A stretch of 64,000 nt of DNA from an uncultured Bryobacteraceae bacterium (GCA_938027685.1 CALJAM010000026.1:62001-126000), one strand, 5' to 3'; positions 29,111 through 38,091 are shown, counted from the first letter of the stretch. The notes: generated by a model not told the origin, from the sequence alone. A program made the numbers and translations.

Positions 29111-29837
29111 ACTCTGGTTGACGCGCCTGTTTAACGACCATCTGGCCGGCGTCGCCAACACCATCCTGAGCTGGGTCGGACTGGAAGCGCGCGAGCCCTC
29201 CCGGCCGTGGACGAACTTCATCACGATGCAGATCCTGGTCGCGGCGATCATCATGGTGTTGTTCGCATGGCTGAGGCGCCGGCTCTCGGTAGACCGCCCC
29301 GGTAAGCTCCAGCACTGCTTCGAAATCATTTACAACTTCCTGCGCGGCCAGGCCGACGAAGTAGTGGGGCACGCGGGGCGCGCTCATCTGCCTTTCTTCG
29401 GCACCATCTTTCTTTTCATCCTGTTTTCCAACCTCTTGGGGATTGTTCCCGGCTTCGAATCCCCGACCATGTTCCCCTACGTGCCGGCGGGCTGTGCGAT
29501 TGCCGCCTTTCTCTTCTACCATTGGGCGGGCATTCGGGCGCACGGCCTGGGTCGTTACCTGGCGCACTTCGCCGGGCCGGTGCCGCTGATGGCGCCGATC
29601 ATGATCCCCATCGAGGTGGTCAGTCATCTTGGCCGGCCACTTTCTCTCACCGTGCGTCTTTTCGCCAACATGTACGCCGGCGAGCAGGTGACGCTGGTCT
29701 TCATCAGCCTGTCGTATCTGGTGGTGCCGGCCCTGTTCATGGGTCTGCACGTGTTCGTGGCGTTCCTTCAGGCTTATGTTTTCGCGCTGCTGACCATGGT
29801 GTACGTCGCCGGGGCGGTCGCGCACGAGGAGCATTGA
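29097..29837 (+). CDS. atpB: F0F1 ATP synthase subunit a
   Basis: Stator proton-channel subunit in the inner membrane, 246 residues with five or six helices. The essential Arg lies in RPLSLTVRLFANMYAGEQV, and PFFGTIFLFILFSNLLGIVPGF is typical of subunit a. It sits in the order atpZ-atpI-atpB-atpE. The F1 and b/delta genes are not in the window, so the synthase is encoded in at least two loci. Confidence 0.96.
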   Translation: MQEHELWLTRLFNDHLAGVANTILSWVGLEAREPSRPWTNFITMQILVAAIIMVLFAWLRRRLSVDRPGKLQHCFEIIYNFLRGQADEVVGHAGRAHLPFFGTIFLFILFSNLLGIVPGFESPTMFPYVPAGCAIAAFLFYHWAGIRAHGLGRYLAHFAGPVPLMAPIMIPIEVVSHLGRPLSLTVRLFANMYAGEQVTLVFISLSYLVVPALFMGLHVFVAFLQAYVFALLTMVYVAGAVAHEEH

Positions 29838-29869
29838 TCCCGGATTGATCGCTCTCCAGTGTGAGCCCG

Positions 29870-29895
29870 TCCCGCCGGACGCTGCGAGGGCGGGA
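29870..29895 (+). other. Intercistronic hairpin before atpE
   Basis: TCCCGCC (29870-29876) and GGCGGGA (29889-29895) are perfect inverted copies with a 12-base loop in the 97-base gap between atpB and atpE. No U-tract follows. It could protect or process the downstream mRNA and help overexpress subunit c. Confidence 0.35.
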
Positions 29896-29934
29896 ACCAC
29901 CTCCTGGGAGCAATTTCATAGATAGGAGAGACGC

Positions 29935-30243
29935 ATGACAGCCAGGAAGGTAGTCTTGCTGCTGGTGCTGCTAGCCTTTGCAGCGCCGGTCTTCGCCCAG
30001 GCGCCGGGCGCCGGGCAGCCCGATACCAAGTGGATCTGGATCACATCCGGATTCTCCATGGCCATCGCTTCGGCCGGCTGCGGTATCGCGCAGGCGAAAG
30101 CGGTAGCAGCTTCTGCGGAGGCGATGGGACGCAATCCGGGAGCGGCGGCTGCCATCCGCTTCGCCCTGGTGCTCGGCCTCGTTCTGATCGAATCGTTGGC
30201 CTTGTACACCCTGGTGATCATCTTCGCCAAGGTGACCGCGTGA
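29935..30243 (+). CDS. atpE: F0F1 ATP synthase subunit c with N-terminal signal-like extension
   Basis: The 102-residue c-ring subunit is longer than the usual 75-85 because of an N-terminal segment ending VFAQAPG, which looks like a cleavable signal peptide. Helix 1 contains AGCGIAQAKAVAASAEAMGRNPGA and helix 2 has LGLVLIESLALYTLVIIF with the ion-carrying Glu. Gln in helix 1 and Glu-Ser...Tyr in helix 2 match part of the Na+-binding set known from Ilyobacter, but Leu replaces the key Thr, so H+ is equally likely. AGGAGA lies a few bases before the ATG. Confidence 0.93.
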   Translation: MTARKVVLLLVLLAFAAPVFAQAPGAGQPDTKWIWITSGFSMAIASAGCGIAQAKAVAASAEAMGRNPGAAAAIRFALVLGLVLIESLALYTLVIIFAKVTA

Positions 30244-30251
30244 GTGCGAGA

Positions 30252-30276
30252 GGGGGAGCCCAGGAGGTGCTCCCCC
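30252..30276 (+). other. Terminator-like hairpin with a Shine-Dalgarno in its loop, between atpE and the DapA-family gene
   Basis: GGGGGAGC and GCTCCCCC pair over 8 bp around the nine-base loop CCAGGAGGT. TGATTTG follows instead of a true U-tract, so termination would be weak. The loop exposes AGGAGG, the only Shine-Dalgarno before the next gene, suggesting coupled control of readthrough and translation. Confidence 0.5.
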
Positions 30277-30289
30277 TGATTTGCCCCCC

Positions 30290-31177
30290 ATGATCAACCT
30301 GCAGGGCATCTTCCCCCCCATCACCACTCCTTTCGACGCCGACGGCGAGCTGTTCCGGCTCAAGCTCAAGCACAACATCGAGCGGTGGAATCAGACGGCC
30401 TTGGCCGGGTACGTCGTCTGCGGCTCCACCGGCGAGAGCGTCATGCTGAGCTTCGAAGAGAAGTTGCGGCTGTGGGAGTGGGCCGCCGAGTTCGCCGCCC
30501 CGGACAAGCTGCTGATCGCCGGCACGGGCATGGAGAGCGTCCGCGAGACGGTGGAACTGACGAACCGCGCGGCGGCAATCGGCTACCGCGCGGCGATGGT
30601 CCGCACCCCGCACTACTACAAGAACCTGCTCGCCAACCCGGACGCGCAGATTTTGTATTTCCGGGCGGTGGCGGACCAGGCGCGCATCCCCATCATGATT
30701 TACAACTGGCCACAGGCGACCGGGCTTGACATCGCAGCCGAGGCCGTAGCCGTGCTCTCCGAGCACCCCAACATCATCGCGATCAAGGAGAGCTCGGGCA
30801 ACCTCGAAAAAGTCATGCGCATGATCCGGGAGGTCCGCCCGGGGTTCCAGGTGCTGGTGGGCTCGGCTCCCACTCTGTACCCCTCGCTCCTGGTCGGGGC
30901 AGCAGGGGCCGTGCTGGCCTTCGCCAACGCCGCGCCGCTGGCTACGCTGGCCGTCTGGGAGGCCGTGCGTACGCGCGAATACGAAGCGGCCCGGGACTGG
31001 CAGAACCGCATTTCTCACGCGGCTACCCTGGTTACAACGGTCTATGGTGTTCCCGGCCTCAAGTACGCGATGGATCTGAAGGGATACTATGGCGGTCCTC
31101 CGCGACTCCCTCTGACGCCGCCTGGTCCCGAAGCGAGGCTTCGCATCGAGGAGGCCTTCCGGGACCTGAAGGGCTGA
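30290..31177 (+). CDS. Dihydrodipicolinate synthase/N-acetylneuraminate lyase family aldolase
   Basis: Class I aldolase of the DapA superfamily, 295 residues. It shows GIFPPITTPFDADGEL, CGSTGESVMLSFEEK (the GxxGE loop), the catalytic Tyr in PIMIYNWPQATG, and the Schiff-base Lys in IIAIKESSGNL near residue 163. It may be lysine-pathway DapA or a sugar-acid/KDG-type lyase; sequence alone does not settle this. ATG at 30290 is used; a TTG at 30281 is nearer the AGGAGG (30262-30267) and is a real alternative. Confidence 0.88.
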   Translation: MINLQGIFPPITTPFDADGELFRLKLKHNIERWNQTALAGYVVCGSTGESVMLSFEEKLRLWEWAAEFAAPDKLLIAGTGMESVRETVELTNRAAAIGYRAAMVRTPHYYKNLLANPDAQILYFRAVADQARIPIMIYNWPQATGLDIAAEAVAVLSEHPNIIAIKESSGNLEKVMRMIREVRPGFQVLVGSAPTLYPSLLVGAAGAVLAFANAAPLATLAVWEAVRTREYEAARDWQNRISHAATLVTTVYGVPGLKYAMDLKGYYGGPPRLPLTPPGPEARLRIEEAFRDLKG

Positions 31178-31228
31178 CGCAGCGGGCCCGCGTGCATCGG
31201 CCTTCCCCGCCCACGCATCTGAAAGGGT

Positions 31229-31819
31229 ATGAAACGGGGCAACGTCTTACCTGCCGCTTTGCTGCTCAGCGCTACGCTGGCGGCCCAAGAATGGGAGATT
31301 GACAGCGCGCACTCCTCGGTGCAGTTCGCGGTCCGCCACATGATGGTCGCCACCGTCCGTGGCCAGTTCGGCAAGCTGACGGGCAAGGTTCGCTGGGATC
31401 CGAACAAGCCGTCCGAGGCCGGCGTTGTCGCCCAGGTGGAGGTGGCCTCGATAGACACGCGCGAGCCCAAGCGGGACGCGCACCTTCGCAGCGCCGACTT
31501 CTTCGATGCGGAGAAGTTTCCCACCATGAGCTTCCGTTCCACGTCGCTCACGCCTGCCGGCCCCGGCCGTCACAAGCTCACGGGCGAGCTGACGATTCGG
31601 GGCGTGACTAGGCCAGTGGTTTTCGACGTGGAAGGTCCCGGCCAGCCCGTCAAGGGCATGCGCGGTGAGCTGCGCACAGGCGCGACTGCTACGGCGAAGA
31701 TCAACCGCAAGGACTTCGGGATCACGTGGAATCGCGTCCTGGACGGCGGCGGCGTGGTCGTCGGCGATGAAGTCCTGGTCACCGTTGAGGTGGCGCTCGT
31801 GCAGAACCCCGTCAAATAG
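31229..31819 (+). CDS. Exported YceI-family lipocalin-like protein
   Basis: The 196-residue protein has an N-terminal signal peptide (KRGNVLPAALLLSATLAAQ) followed by the YceI beta-barrel: WEIDSAHSSVQFAVRHMMV, VEVASIDTREPKRDAHLRS, FFDAEKFPTMSFRST and RPVVFDVEG. The family binds polyisoprenoids or other amphiphiles in the periplasm. It is followed 118 bases later by a sigma factor gene; no tight coupling is visible. Confidence 0.92.
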   Translation: MKRGNVLPAALLLSATLAAQEWEIDSAHSSVQFAVRHMMVATVRGQFGKLTGKVRWDPNKPSEAGVVAQVEVASIDTREPKRDAHLRSADFFDAEKFPTMSFRSTSLTPAGPGRHKLTGELTIRGVTRPVVFDVEGPGQPVKGMRGELRTGATATAKINRKDFGITWNRVLDGGGVVVGDEVLVTVEVALVQNPVK

Positions 31820-31878
31820 CAGGGGCTGCCGCGTCCCATCCGTCGGGAACCCGCCTAGGTTTTCCGGTGTCCAACCAG

Positions 31879-31907
31879 TTGCGGGAGGGCGCGGTTCCTG
31901 CTAGTGT
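31879..31907 (+). promoter_or_regulatory. Possible promoter of the second sigma/anti-sigma pair
   Basis: TTGCGG and TAGTGT are separated by 17 bases, about 30 bases upstream of the sigma GTG. The match is modest and an autoregulated ECF promoter is not excluded. Confidence 0.3.
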
Positions 31908-31937
31908 GAAGGTGGATTCGCCGCGTGAGGCGTCACC

Positions 31938-32618
31938 GTGAGGAGCAGGATTACGCAGCTTGAGAGGCCCGAAGTTTGGGACGCGCCGGGGCAGGAGGAA
32001 CCGGCCGAATGGGACGAAAGCCGGCTGCTGGAAGGTTTGCGCCGGGGATCGGAGGAAGCCTACGAGGCCCTGATCCGGCAATTTCAGCAGCCGATTTATA
32101 ACTTGGTCTATCGGCTCCTGGATGACCCTTCCGAAGCCGGTGACGTGGTCCAGGAGGTTTTTCTGAAGATTTTCCGCAAGGTGGGGTCCTTTCGAGGCGA
32201 AAGTAGCCTACGGACCTGGATCTATCGCGTCGCCGTCAACCAGGCTTACAACCACCAGCGGTGGTTCAACCGTCACCGCCGGTCGGAAGTGGAACTGGAA
32301 AGGACCGAGCCCGCGACCTCCGGCTACACTGACAGGATTCCCGATCGGGGACCTTCCCCGTTCGATTACGCGCTCGAACACGAACAGCAAGCCCTCATAC
32401 AGGCAGCACTGGCCCGCCTGAACCCCAGCTTCCGGGCGGCTGTGGTCCTGCGGGACATTGAGGACTTGAGCTACGAGGAGATCGCCGAGATTCTCCAGGT
32501 AGCTTTGGGAACGGTCAAATCGCGGATCCAGCGCGGGCGCGAAGCCCTGCGTCGGGATCTGGCGGAGCGGTTGGAGCCCGAACCGAGCTTTAGCTGGACA
32601 CCGGAGCCAGCACAGTGA
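31938..32618 (+). CDS. ECF RNA polymerase sigma factor, RpoE/SigW type
   Basis: The 226-residue protein has a clear region 2 (EEAYEALIRQFQQPIYNLVYR, DVVQEVFLKIFRKVGSFRG, LRTWIYRVAVNQAYNHQRW) and region 4 (LNPSFRAAVVLRDIEDLS, YEEIAEILQVALGTVKSRIQ). Compared with the CHAT-linked factors it is a conventional RpoE-like protein. GTG is the start. The anti-sigma gene begins four bases after its stop, so the two form an operon. Confidence 0.93.
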   Translation: MRSRITQLERPEVWDAPGQEEPAEWDESRLLEGLRRGSEEAYEALIRQFQQPIYNLVYRLLDDPSEAGDVVQEVFLKIFRKVGSFRGESSLRTWIYRVAVNQAYNHQRWFNRHRRSEVELERTEPATSGYTDRIPDRGPSPFDYALEHEQQALIQAALARLNPSFRAAVVLRDIEDLSYEEIAEILQVALGTVKSRIQRGREALRRDLAERLEPEPSFSWTPEPAQ

Positions 32619-32622
32619 CGCC

Positions 32623-33315
32623 ATGAATTGTCAGCAGGTGCGAGCTTGGTTGTCGGAATACCTGGACGGCAGGCTGCCGGAGACCGAGTACCGGCTCGTT
32701 GCCTCCCATCTGGAGGAGTGCTGGAGCTGCGCATCCGTTTGCGGGCAGACGCGACGCCTCCGGGAAAGCTTGCGGAGGCTCCCGACGCCGACGCCGCCGC
32801 CTGAGCTGACCAGCGCGCTGCTGGTCCTGGCCTCGCGCGAGCGCGCGCGGCGCATGGTCTTTAGCGGACCGCGGTCCCTGGTCGCCCATGTTGCCGACCG
32901 GGTCAGGTTCTGGGCCGAGAACATCATGGGCCCGGTGGCGCTGCCCGCTGCGGGTGGTCTGCTGTCGGCTTTGATCCTCTTCAGCATGCTGGTGCCTAGC
33001 GTGCTCTTTTTGCGCTCGCCAGGCAATGACGTACCGCTGGTGGGTCTCGTTCAGGACGCGGCGGTCGCAACCCCCGCCCCCTTCGGATTCGAGGGAGGCG
33101 ACTTCATTCTCGAGGTAACTGTGGACAGGTACGGACGCATGGTGGATTACTCGATCGCTGAGGGTCATCGGCTGATCGAAAACCCGCGATTGCGGCGGTC
33201 CATCGAGAACTACGTCCTGTTCACGGGTTTCCGACCGGCCACCGCGTTCGGCCAGCCTACGTACGGGAAGGTGACGGTCTCCTTTAGCCGTTACCGGTTC
33301 GACGTAGGCAGCTAA
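32623..33315 (+). CDS. Membrane anti-sigma factor with a TonB-C-like extracytoplasmic domain
   Basis: 230 residues. The N-terminal zinc anti-sigma motif HxxxCxxC is in ASHLEECWSCASVC. After a helical linker there is one transmembrane helix (GGLLSALILFSMLVPSVLFL). Residues 155-225 (ILEVTVDRYGRMVDYSIAEG, NYVLFTGFRPATAFGQPT, GKVTVSFSRYRF) match the TonB/TolA C-terminal beta-alpha-beta pattern. It probably sequesters the preceding sigma factor; the periplasmic domain may sense envelope state. It precedes rsmA on the same strand. Confidence 0.85.
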   Translation: MNCQQVRAWLSEYLDGRLPETEYRLVASHLEECWSCASVCGQTRRLRESLRRLPTPTPPPELTSALLVLASRERARRMVFSGPRSLVAHVADRVRFWAENIMGPVALPAAGGLLSALILFSMLVPSVLFLRSPGNDVPLVGLVQDAAVATPAPFGFEGGDFILEVTVDRYGRMVDYSIAEGHRLIENPRLRRSIENYVLFTGFRPATAFGQPTYGKVTVSFSRYRFDVGS

Positions 33316-33331
33316 GCCGCACAGGCGACGG

Positions 33332-34090
33332 GTGCCGCGCAGGCTCGGGCAGCACTTTCTGCACAGGCGCGACCTGCTCGAACGCATTGCTCAGGCAGCC
33401 TGCCCGGAGGCAGAACCCCTGGTCGTTGAGATCGGCGCAGGCCGCGGCGCCCTCACCGAGCACTTGCTTCCTCGCTGCCGCCGCCTGATTGCCATCGAAC
33501 TGGACGCGGAACTGGCGACCGCGCTCCAGCGCCGCTTCGGGCAACAGCCCGAGCTGGAAATCATCCGCGGCGACGTCCTCGCTGTGGACCTCGCGCAATG
33601 GGGGCCGGCGGTGGTCGCCGGCAATATCCCGTACTACATCAGCTCCCCTATCCTCGAGCGCGTGCTGGGACTCGGACCGCTGCTCAGGCGCGCCGTGCTT
33701 CTGCTCCAGCGCGAAGTCGCCCAGCGGATTGCAGCGCGCCCCGGCGGGCGTGAGTATGGCCTCCTCAGCGTGTACGCGCAACTGGTGGCGGAACCGGAGA
33801 TTCTCTTCCTTGTACCGCCCTCGGCCTTTTCGCCCCCTCCAAAGGTGGAATCCGCTGTGTTAAGACTGACGCCGCGCCAGCGGCTCCTGCTCGAGTGGAA
33901 TGCACTGCCGGGCTTCCTGGAGTTCGCAGGCCGCTGTTTCCGGTTCAAACGTCGCACCCTGCGCAATAACCTGGCAGGCCTTTATCCCGCGTCCGTACTC
34001 GATGGGCTGCCCGAGTCCCGGCTGCGCGCCGAGCAGCTTCCGCCGGACGCCTTGGTGCACCTGTATCGGAAGCTGAATCCGCGGGCCTAA
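33332..34090 (+). CDS. rsmA: 16S rRNA dimethyladenosine transferase (KsgA)
   Basis: It dimethylates A1518 and A1519 of 16S rRNA during small-subunit maturation. The 252-residue protein has RLGQHFLHRRDLLERI at the N-terminus, SAM motif I EIGAGRGALTEHLL, DVLAVDL, and the catalytic NIPYYISSPI motif. FSPPPKVESAVLRL is typical. GTG is the start, 16 bases after the anti-sigma stop. Confidence 0.95.
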   Translation: MPRRLGQHFLHRRDLLERIAQAACPEAEPLVVEIGAGRGALTEHLLPRCRRLIAIELDAELATALQRRFGQQPELEIIRGDVLAVDLAQWGPAVVAGNIPYYISSPILERVLGLGPLLRRAVLLLQREVAQRIAARPGGREYGLLSVYAQLVAEPEILFLVPPSAFSPPPKVESAVLRLTPRQRLLLEWNALPGFLEFAGRCFRFKRRTLRNNLAGLYPASVLDGLPESRLRAEQLPPDALVHLYRKLNPRA

Positions 34091-34102
34091 GAAGGCCAAA
34101 GC

Positions 34103-34108
34103 TATACT
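34103..34108 (+). promoter_or_regulatory. -10-like box (TATACT) nine bases before gltX
   Basis: TATACT is followed by nine bases and the gltX ATG, with no Shine-Dalgarno in between. This predicts a nearly leaderless transcript. Confidence 0.45.
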
Positions 34109-34117
34109 GGATTTTTA

Positions 34118-35536
34118 ATGCCTCGCTTGCGTTTTGCCCCTTCGCCGACGGGATTCCTGCACATCGGCAGCGCGCGCACCTACATCTTCAACTGGCTCTA
34201 TGCGCGGCGGCATCGCGGCACCATGATCCTGCGCATCGACGACACGGACGTGGAGCGGAACACCCCGGAATCGCTGGCTTCCATCTTCGACGGACTGAGC
34301 TGGTTGGAGCTGCAATGGGACGAGCTGTATCACCAGTCCGAACGTCTCGATCTCCACCGCAAACTGGCGTACTCGCTGCTCGAGCGGGGTTTTGCCTATC
34401 GAGATTTCACTCCGGCCGCCGCCGAACCCGAAGAGAAGTCACAAGGCGGCCCCTGGCTGTTCAATCCCGGGATGCGCGAGCTGTCGCGTGAGGAAAGCGA
34501 TCGGCGCGCGGCCGCAGGCGAACCGTTCGTGATCCGCTTCCGCGTGCCGCGCGATCCGCCGGTCACGCTGCGCTTTCGAGACCTCGTGTATGGCGAGCAG
34601 CAGAAGTCCACGGCTGATATCGAGGACTTCGCCCTACTGCGCAGCGACGGCAGGCCCACCTACCACCTGGCCTCCTGCGCCGACGACATCGAGATGAAGA
34701 TCACGCATATCGTGCGGGGTCAGGACCACCTGACCAATACGTTCAAGCACCTGCTCATCTTTGAGGCGGCCGGCGCGCCCTTGCCCGAATTCGCTCACCT
34801 GCCGTTGCTGGTGGCGCCCGACGGCTCCAAGCTTTCCAAACGGCGCCATGGGGCCGTGGTCAGCGTCACCACGTACCGCGACGCCGGCTTCCTGCCGCAC
34901 GCCTTTGTCAACTTCCTCTGTCTGCTGGGCTGGTCGCCCAAGGACAACCGCGAGCAGATGACGCGGGAGGAGCTTATCGAGGCCTTCTCCTTCGAAGGCA
35001 TCAATCGCTCGAACGCTGTCGTCAACTTCCGCGAGGACGACCCCTTCGATCCGAAGGCCGTCTGGCTCAACGCCCAGCACCTGCGCTCGATGCCCGTCCG
35101 TCAGCTCGCCCCTTACGTACGGCAGACGCTGGAGAAGGCGGGCCTCACGATTCCCTACGACGAGGATCGTTTTCTGCACGTGGTGGAGGTCATCCGTACC
35201 CGCTATTTCGTGCTGACCGATTTCGTCACGCGCGGCCGCGCCTACTTCAGTGACGATTACCCCATCACGCCCGAGGCCCTGCAGAAACTCGACGAGCCCG
35301 GCGCGCGCGCTCTGCTCCGGGAGCTGGCCGACCGCCTGGAGGCCTGCCCCGAGTTCACCGAAGCCGGCGTGGAACGTGAACTGCGCGGGCTTGCCGCCGA
35401 GCGCGGGGTCAAGGCGGGCTTGATCATCAACGCCGCCCGAGCCATTCTTACCGGGCAGACGGTCGGGCCCAGCGCCTTTACGGTGTTTGTGCTCCTCGGG
35501 CGCGAGCGGGTGCTGGAGCGCCTGCGTCGCGCTTGA
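34118..35536 (+). CDS. gltX: Glutamyl-tRNA synthetase
   Basis: Class I synthetase, 472 residues. The HIGH-type element is in PSPTGFLHIGSARTYIFNWL, and KLSKRRHGA is the KMSKS equivalent near residue 243. IRGQDHLTNT-like sequence (HIVRGQDHLTNTFKH) and the C-terminal all-helical anticodon-binding domain are present. Whether it is discriminating or also charges tRNA-Gln is not visible; no gatCAB operon is in the window apart from an unlinked GatA-like amidase. Confidence 0.95.
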   Translation: MPRLRFAPSPTGFLHIGSARTYIFNWLYARRHRGTMILRIDDTDVERNTPESLASIFDGLSWLELQWDELYHQSERLDLHRKLAYSLLERGFAYRDFTPAAAEPEEKSQGGPWLFNPGMRELSREESDRRAAAGEPFVIRFRVPRDPPVTLRFRDLVYGEQQKSTADIEDFALLRSDGRPTYHLASCADDIEMKITHIVRGQDHLTNTFKHLLIFEAAGAPLPEFAHLPLLVAPDGSKLSKRRHGAVVSVTTYRDAGFLPHAFVNFLCLLGWSPKDNREQMTREELIEAFSFEGINRSNAVVNFREDDPFDPKAVWLNAQHLRSMPVRQLAPYVRQTLEKAGLTIPYDEDRFLHVVEVIRTRYFVLTDFVTRGRAYFSDDYPITPEALQKLDEPGARALLRELADRLEACPEFTEAGVERELRGLAAERGVKAGLIINAARAILTGQTVGPSAFTVFVLLGRERVLERLRRA

Positions 35537-35664
35537 TCACGAGGTGCGGTCGGCGTATTGCACTCAGCGATGAAAATGGATACTCGGAGGCCTGCCTCTA
35601 GCCCGAAGTGGACGGCAACGGGACCTGTCCGGCCTACAAGCGCCACAGCCACGGAGGTTACTCC

Positions 35665-36936
35665 ATGAGTCGCCTCGTTCCCCCGCACGGAAGCCCCGTA
35701 TTGCGGCCCCTGCTGGTCGAAAGCGAGGCCCGAGAGGAAGAGCTGAAAAGGGCTGCGCGGCTGAAGAAGATACCCATGAGCAGCCGCGAAACCAGCGATC
35801 TGCTCATGATGGGCATCGGCGCTTTCACGCCCCTTGAGGGCTTCATGGGTTACGACGACTGGAAGGGCTGTTGCGAAAGCTTGAGCCTGCCCAGCTACGG
35901 CGGCCTGTTCTGGCCTGTTCCCATCACGCTCTCCTGCGACGAGGAGCTCGCTTCATCGCTCGTCCCGGGAGAGGAGGCCGCGCTTTGGGACGCGGAAACC
36001 GAAAGCCTCGTGGGCCTCATCCGCGTCCGCGAGAAATACCGCATCGACAAGCAGTACGAGTGTCGCGAGGTTTTCCGCACCGCCGATCCGGCCCATCCCG
36101 GCGTCCGCAAGGTCCTGATGCAGGGTCCCGTGAACGTCGCCGGCCCCGTCCGCGTTCTTTCCGAGCTTCATTACCCCCAGGCTTTTGCAGGGATTTACCA
36201 GAGGCCCGCGGAAGCGCGCAGAATTTTCGAGCAGCGGGGTTGGAGCACGGTGGCCGCCCTTCAGCTCCGCAACCCCATGCACAACTCCCATGCCTACCTG
36301 GCGTGGATCGCCATCGAAATCTGCGACGGCGTTTACATCCACCAGTTGATCGGCAAGCTCAAGGAGGGCGACATCCCGGCCGAGGTGCGCGTGCGTGCGG
36401 TCGAGGCCCTGGTGAACAAATACTTTCGCAAGGACCGCGTGGTGCAGGGCGGCTACCCCATGGAGATGCGCTACGCGGGGCCCCGCGAGGCGCTGCTGCA
36501 CGCCGTCTTTCGACAGAACTACGGCTGCTCGCACTTGATCGTGGGTCGCGACCATGCGGGCGTGGGCAACTACTACGGCCCCTTCGACGCGCAAAGGATC
36601 TTCGATGAGATCCCGCCGGATGCCTTGGCGATCCGCCCGCTCTGCATGGACTGGACTTTTTACTGCTACGAGTGCGGCTCGATGGCCTCCATGAAGACCT
36701 GTCCTCATGACTCCGAGGCGGTCATCGACGAGAACGGGCAGTATCGCGGCGGGGCGCGCCTGCTGCTATCGGGCACCCTGCTGCGCAAGTTGCTGAGCGA
36801 AGGCAAAGCGGTGCCGCCGGAATTCTCACGCCCGGAGGTGATTGCGATCCTGCGCGAGTACTACGATTCCCTGCACCGGCGCCCGCCCGAGCGCGACGCC
36901 GTCGGCTCCGGCTCCGCCGCCGCAGCCTTATCCTAA
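35665..36936 (+). CDS. sat: Sulfate adenylyltransferase (ATP sulfurylase), homo-oligomeric type
   Basis: It activates sulfate to adenosine 5'-phosphosulfate, or runs in reverse. The 423-residue protein has the PUA-like N-terminal domain ([15 protein letters not shown]), the nucleotide motif [13 protein letters not shown] with the two His, and [24 protein letters not shown] is also typical. ATG 35665 has GGAGG seven bases upstream; longer in-frame starts lie in unrelated sequence. APS reductase and kinase genes are not nearby, so its pathway direction cannot be told. Confidence 0.94.
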   Translation: MSRLVPPHGSPVLRPLLVESEAREEELKRAARLKKIPMSSRETSDLLMMGIGAFTPLEGFMGYDDWKGCCESLSLPSYGGLFWPVPITLSCDEELASSLVPGEEAALWDAETESLVGLIRVREKYRIDKQYECREVFRTADPAHPGVRKVLMQGPVNVAGPVRVLSELHYPQAFAGIYQRPAEARRIFEQRGWSTVAALQLRNPMHNSHAYLAWIAIEICDGVYIHQLIGKLKEGDIPAEVRVRAVEALVNKYFRKDRVVQGGYPMEMRYAGPREALLHAVFRQNYGCSHLIVGRDHAGVGNYYGPFDAQRIFDEIPPDALAIRPLCMDWTFYCYECGSMASMKTCPHDSEAVIDENGQYRGGARLLLSGTLLRKLLSEGKAVPPEFSRPEVIAILREYYDSLHRRPPERDAVGSGSAAAALS

Positions 36937-36948
36937 GCAAGGAGCGGC

Positions 36949-38091
36949 ATGGCGCGCGCGTGGGAAAGTCTGGATATCGCCGAACTGTGCCGCCGCGCCC
37001 AGCGGTTCGAGCACGTGCTCGAGGAGGCGCGCCGCCGCGTCGAGCAACGCCGAGGGCGGATCGCGTGGTATCCCTACCGCTCGCTGAGCGGCCTGAGCCT
37101 GATCGAGAAGCTGCTCACCGGCCCGTGGCGTCGCCTGCTGGCGCTGGCGGGCGATGATCCGGTGCTCGATCTGGGCTGCGCCGACGGAGAGCTGGCCTTC
37201 TTTCTGGAGTCGCTCGGACTGCGGGTCCATGCGGTGGATTACCCGGAGACGAATGCGAACGGCATGGAGGGCGTGCGCGCGCTAAAGGAAGAACTGGGCT
37301 CCTCGGTCGAGATTCTGGGCACGGATCTGGACGCGCAATTCCGGCTGCCCGGTCACCGTTACGGATTGGCCTTCTTCCTGGGCACGCTCTACCACCTCAA
37401 GAATCCCTACTACGCGATGGAGACCCTTGCCGGCTGCGCGCGCTACTGCGTGCTCAGCACGCGGATCGCCGCCTTCGCTGCCGACCGCAAGACTCCGATC
37501 CGTCACCTGCCGGTCGCCTGGTTGCTACGCGAAGGGGAAGCCAACCAGGACTGGACCAATTACTGGGTCTTCTCAGAGGCAGGGCTGCGCCTGTTGCTCG
37601 AGCGCACGGGTTGGCGCGTACTCGCCTTCGCAACGTTCGGCAGCAGCCGGTCCGACCCGGTGACGGCGGAGGGTGACGAGCGCGCCTTCTGTCTTCTCAA
37701 GAGCGTGCCGCTCGAAAGGCAGGGGGAGATCGAGTTCCTGCACGGCTGGCACCAGCTCGAATACGGCTGCTGGCGCTGGACGGAGCGCGAGTTCGCGGTC
37801 CTGGCTCCGCTACCTGCCTCGATGCGTCCGATGCTCAAGCTGCGCTTTTTCCTGCCGGAGCTGGTTATCCAGAAGGTCGGTCCGCTGACGCTGGCCGCTT
37901 GGGTGGATGAGCGGCCGCTCGCCAGCGAAACATACGCCGAACCGGGGGAGCACGTTTACGTCCGGGGTTTGGTGGGCGGTCCGACCGATCAACGCGTGCG
38001 CATCGAGTTTCGGCTGGACCGGGCGCTGCCGCCCGACGACACAGACCCCCGCGAGCGGGGCATCATCGTCTCCTCGCTGACCATCGAATAG
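36949..38091 (+). CDS. Class I SAM-dependent methyltransferase with a C-terminal beta-rich domain
   Basis: The 380-residue protein has a methyltransferase core with motif I VLDLGCADGELAFFLESLG near residue 68, motif II-like DYPETNANGM, and FFLGTLYHLKNPYYAMETL. This resembles the TylF/CmoB-like DUF1698 type. The last 130 residues are a separate domain (LKLRFFLPELVIQKVG, RVRIEFRLDRALPP) of unknown role, which may bind carbohydrate. It follows sat by 12 bases and may be coexpressed. The substrate is unknown. Confidence 0.78.
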   Translation: MARAWESLDIAELCRRAQRFEHVLEEARRRVEQRRGRIAWYPYRSLSGLSLIEKLLTGPWRRLLALAGDDPVLDLGCADGELAFFLESLGLRVHAVDYPETNANGMEGVRALKEELGSSVEILGTDLDAQFRLPGHRYGLAFFLGTLYHLKNPYYAMETLAGCARYCVLSTRIAAFAADRKTPIRHLPVAWLLREGEANQDWTNYWVFSEAGLRLLLERTGWRVLAFATFGSSRSDPVTAEGDERAFCLLKSVPLERQGEIEFLHGWHQLEYGCWRWTEREFAVLAPLPASMRPMLKLRFFLPELVIQKVGPLTLAAWVDERPLASETYAEPGEHVYVRGLVGGPTDQRVRIEFRLDRALPPDDTDPRERGIIVSSLTIE

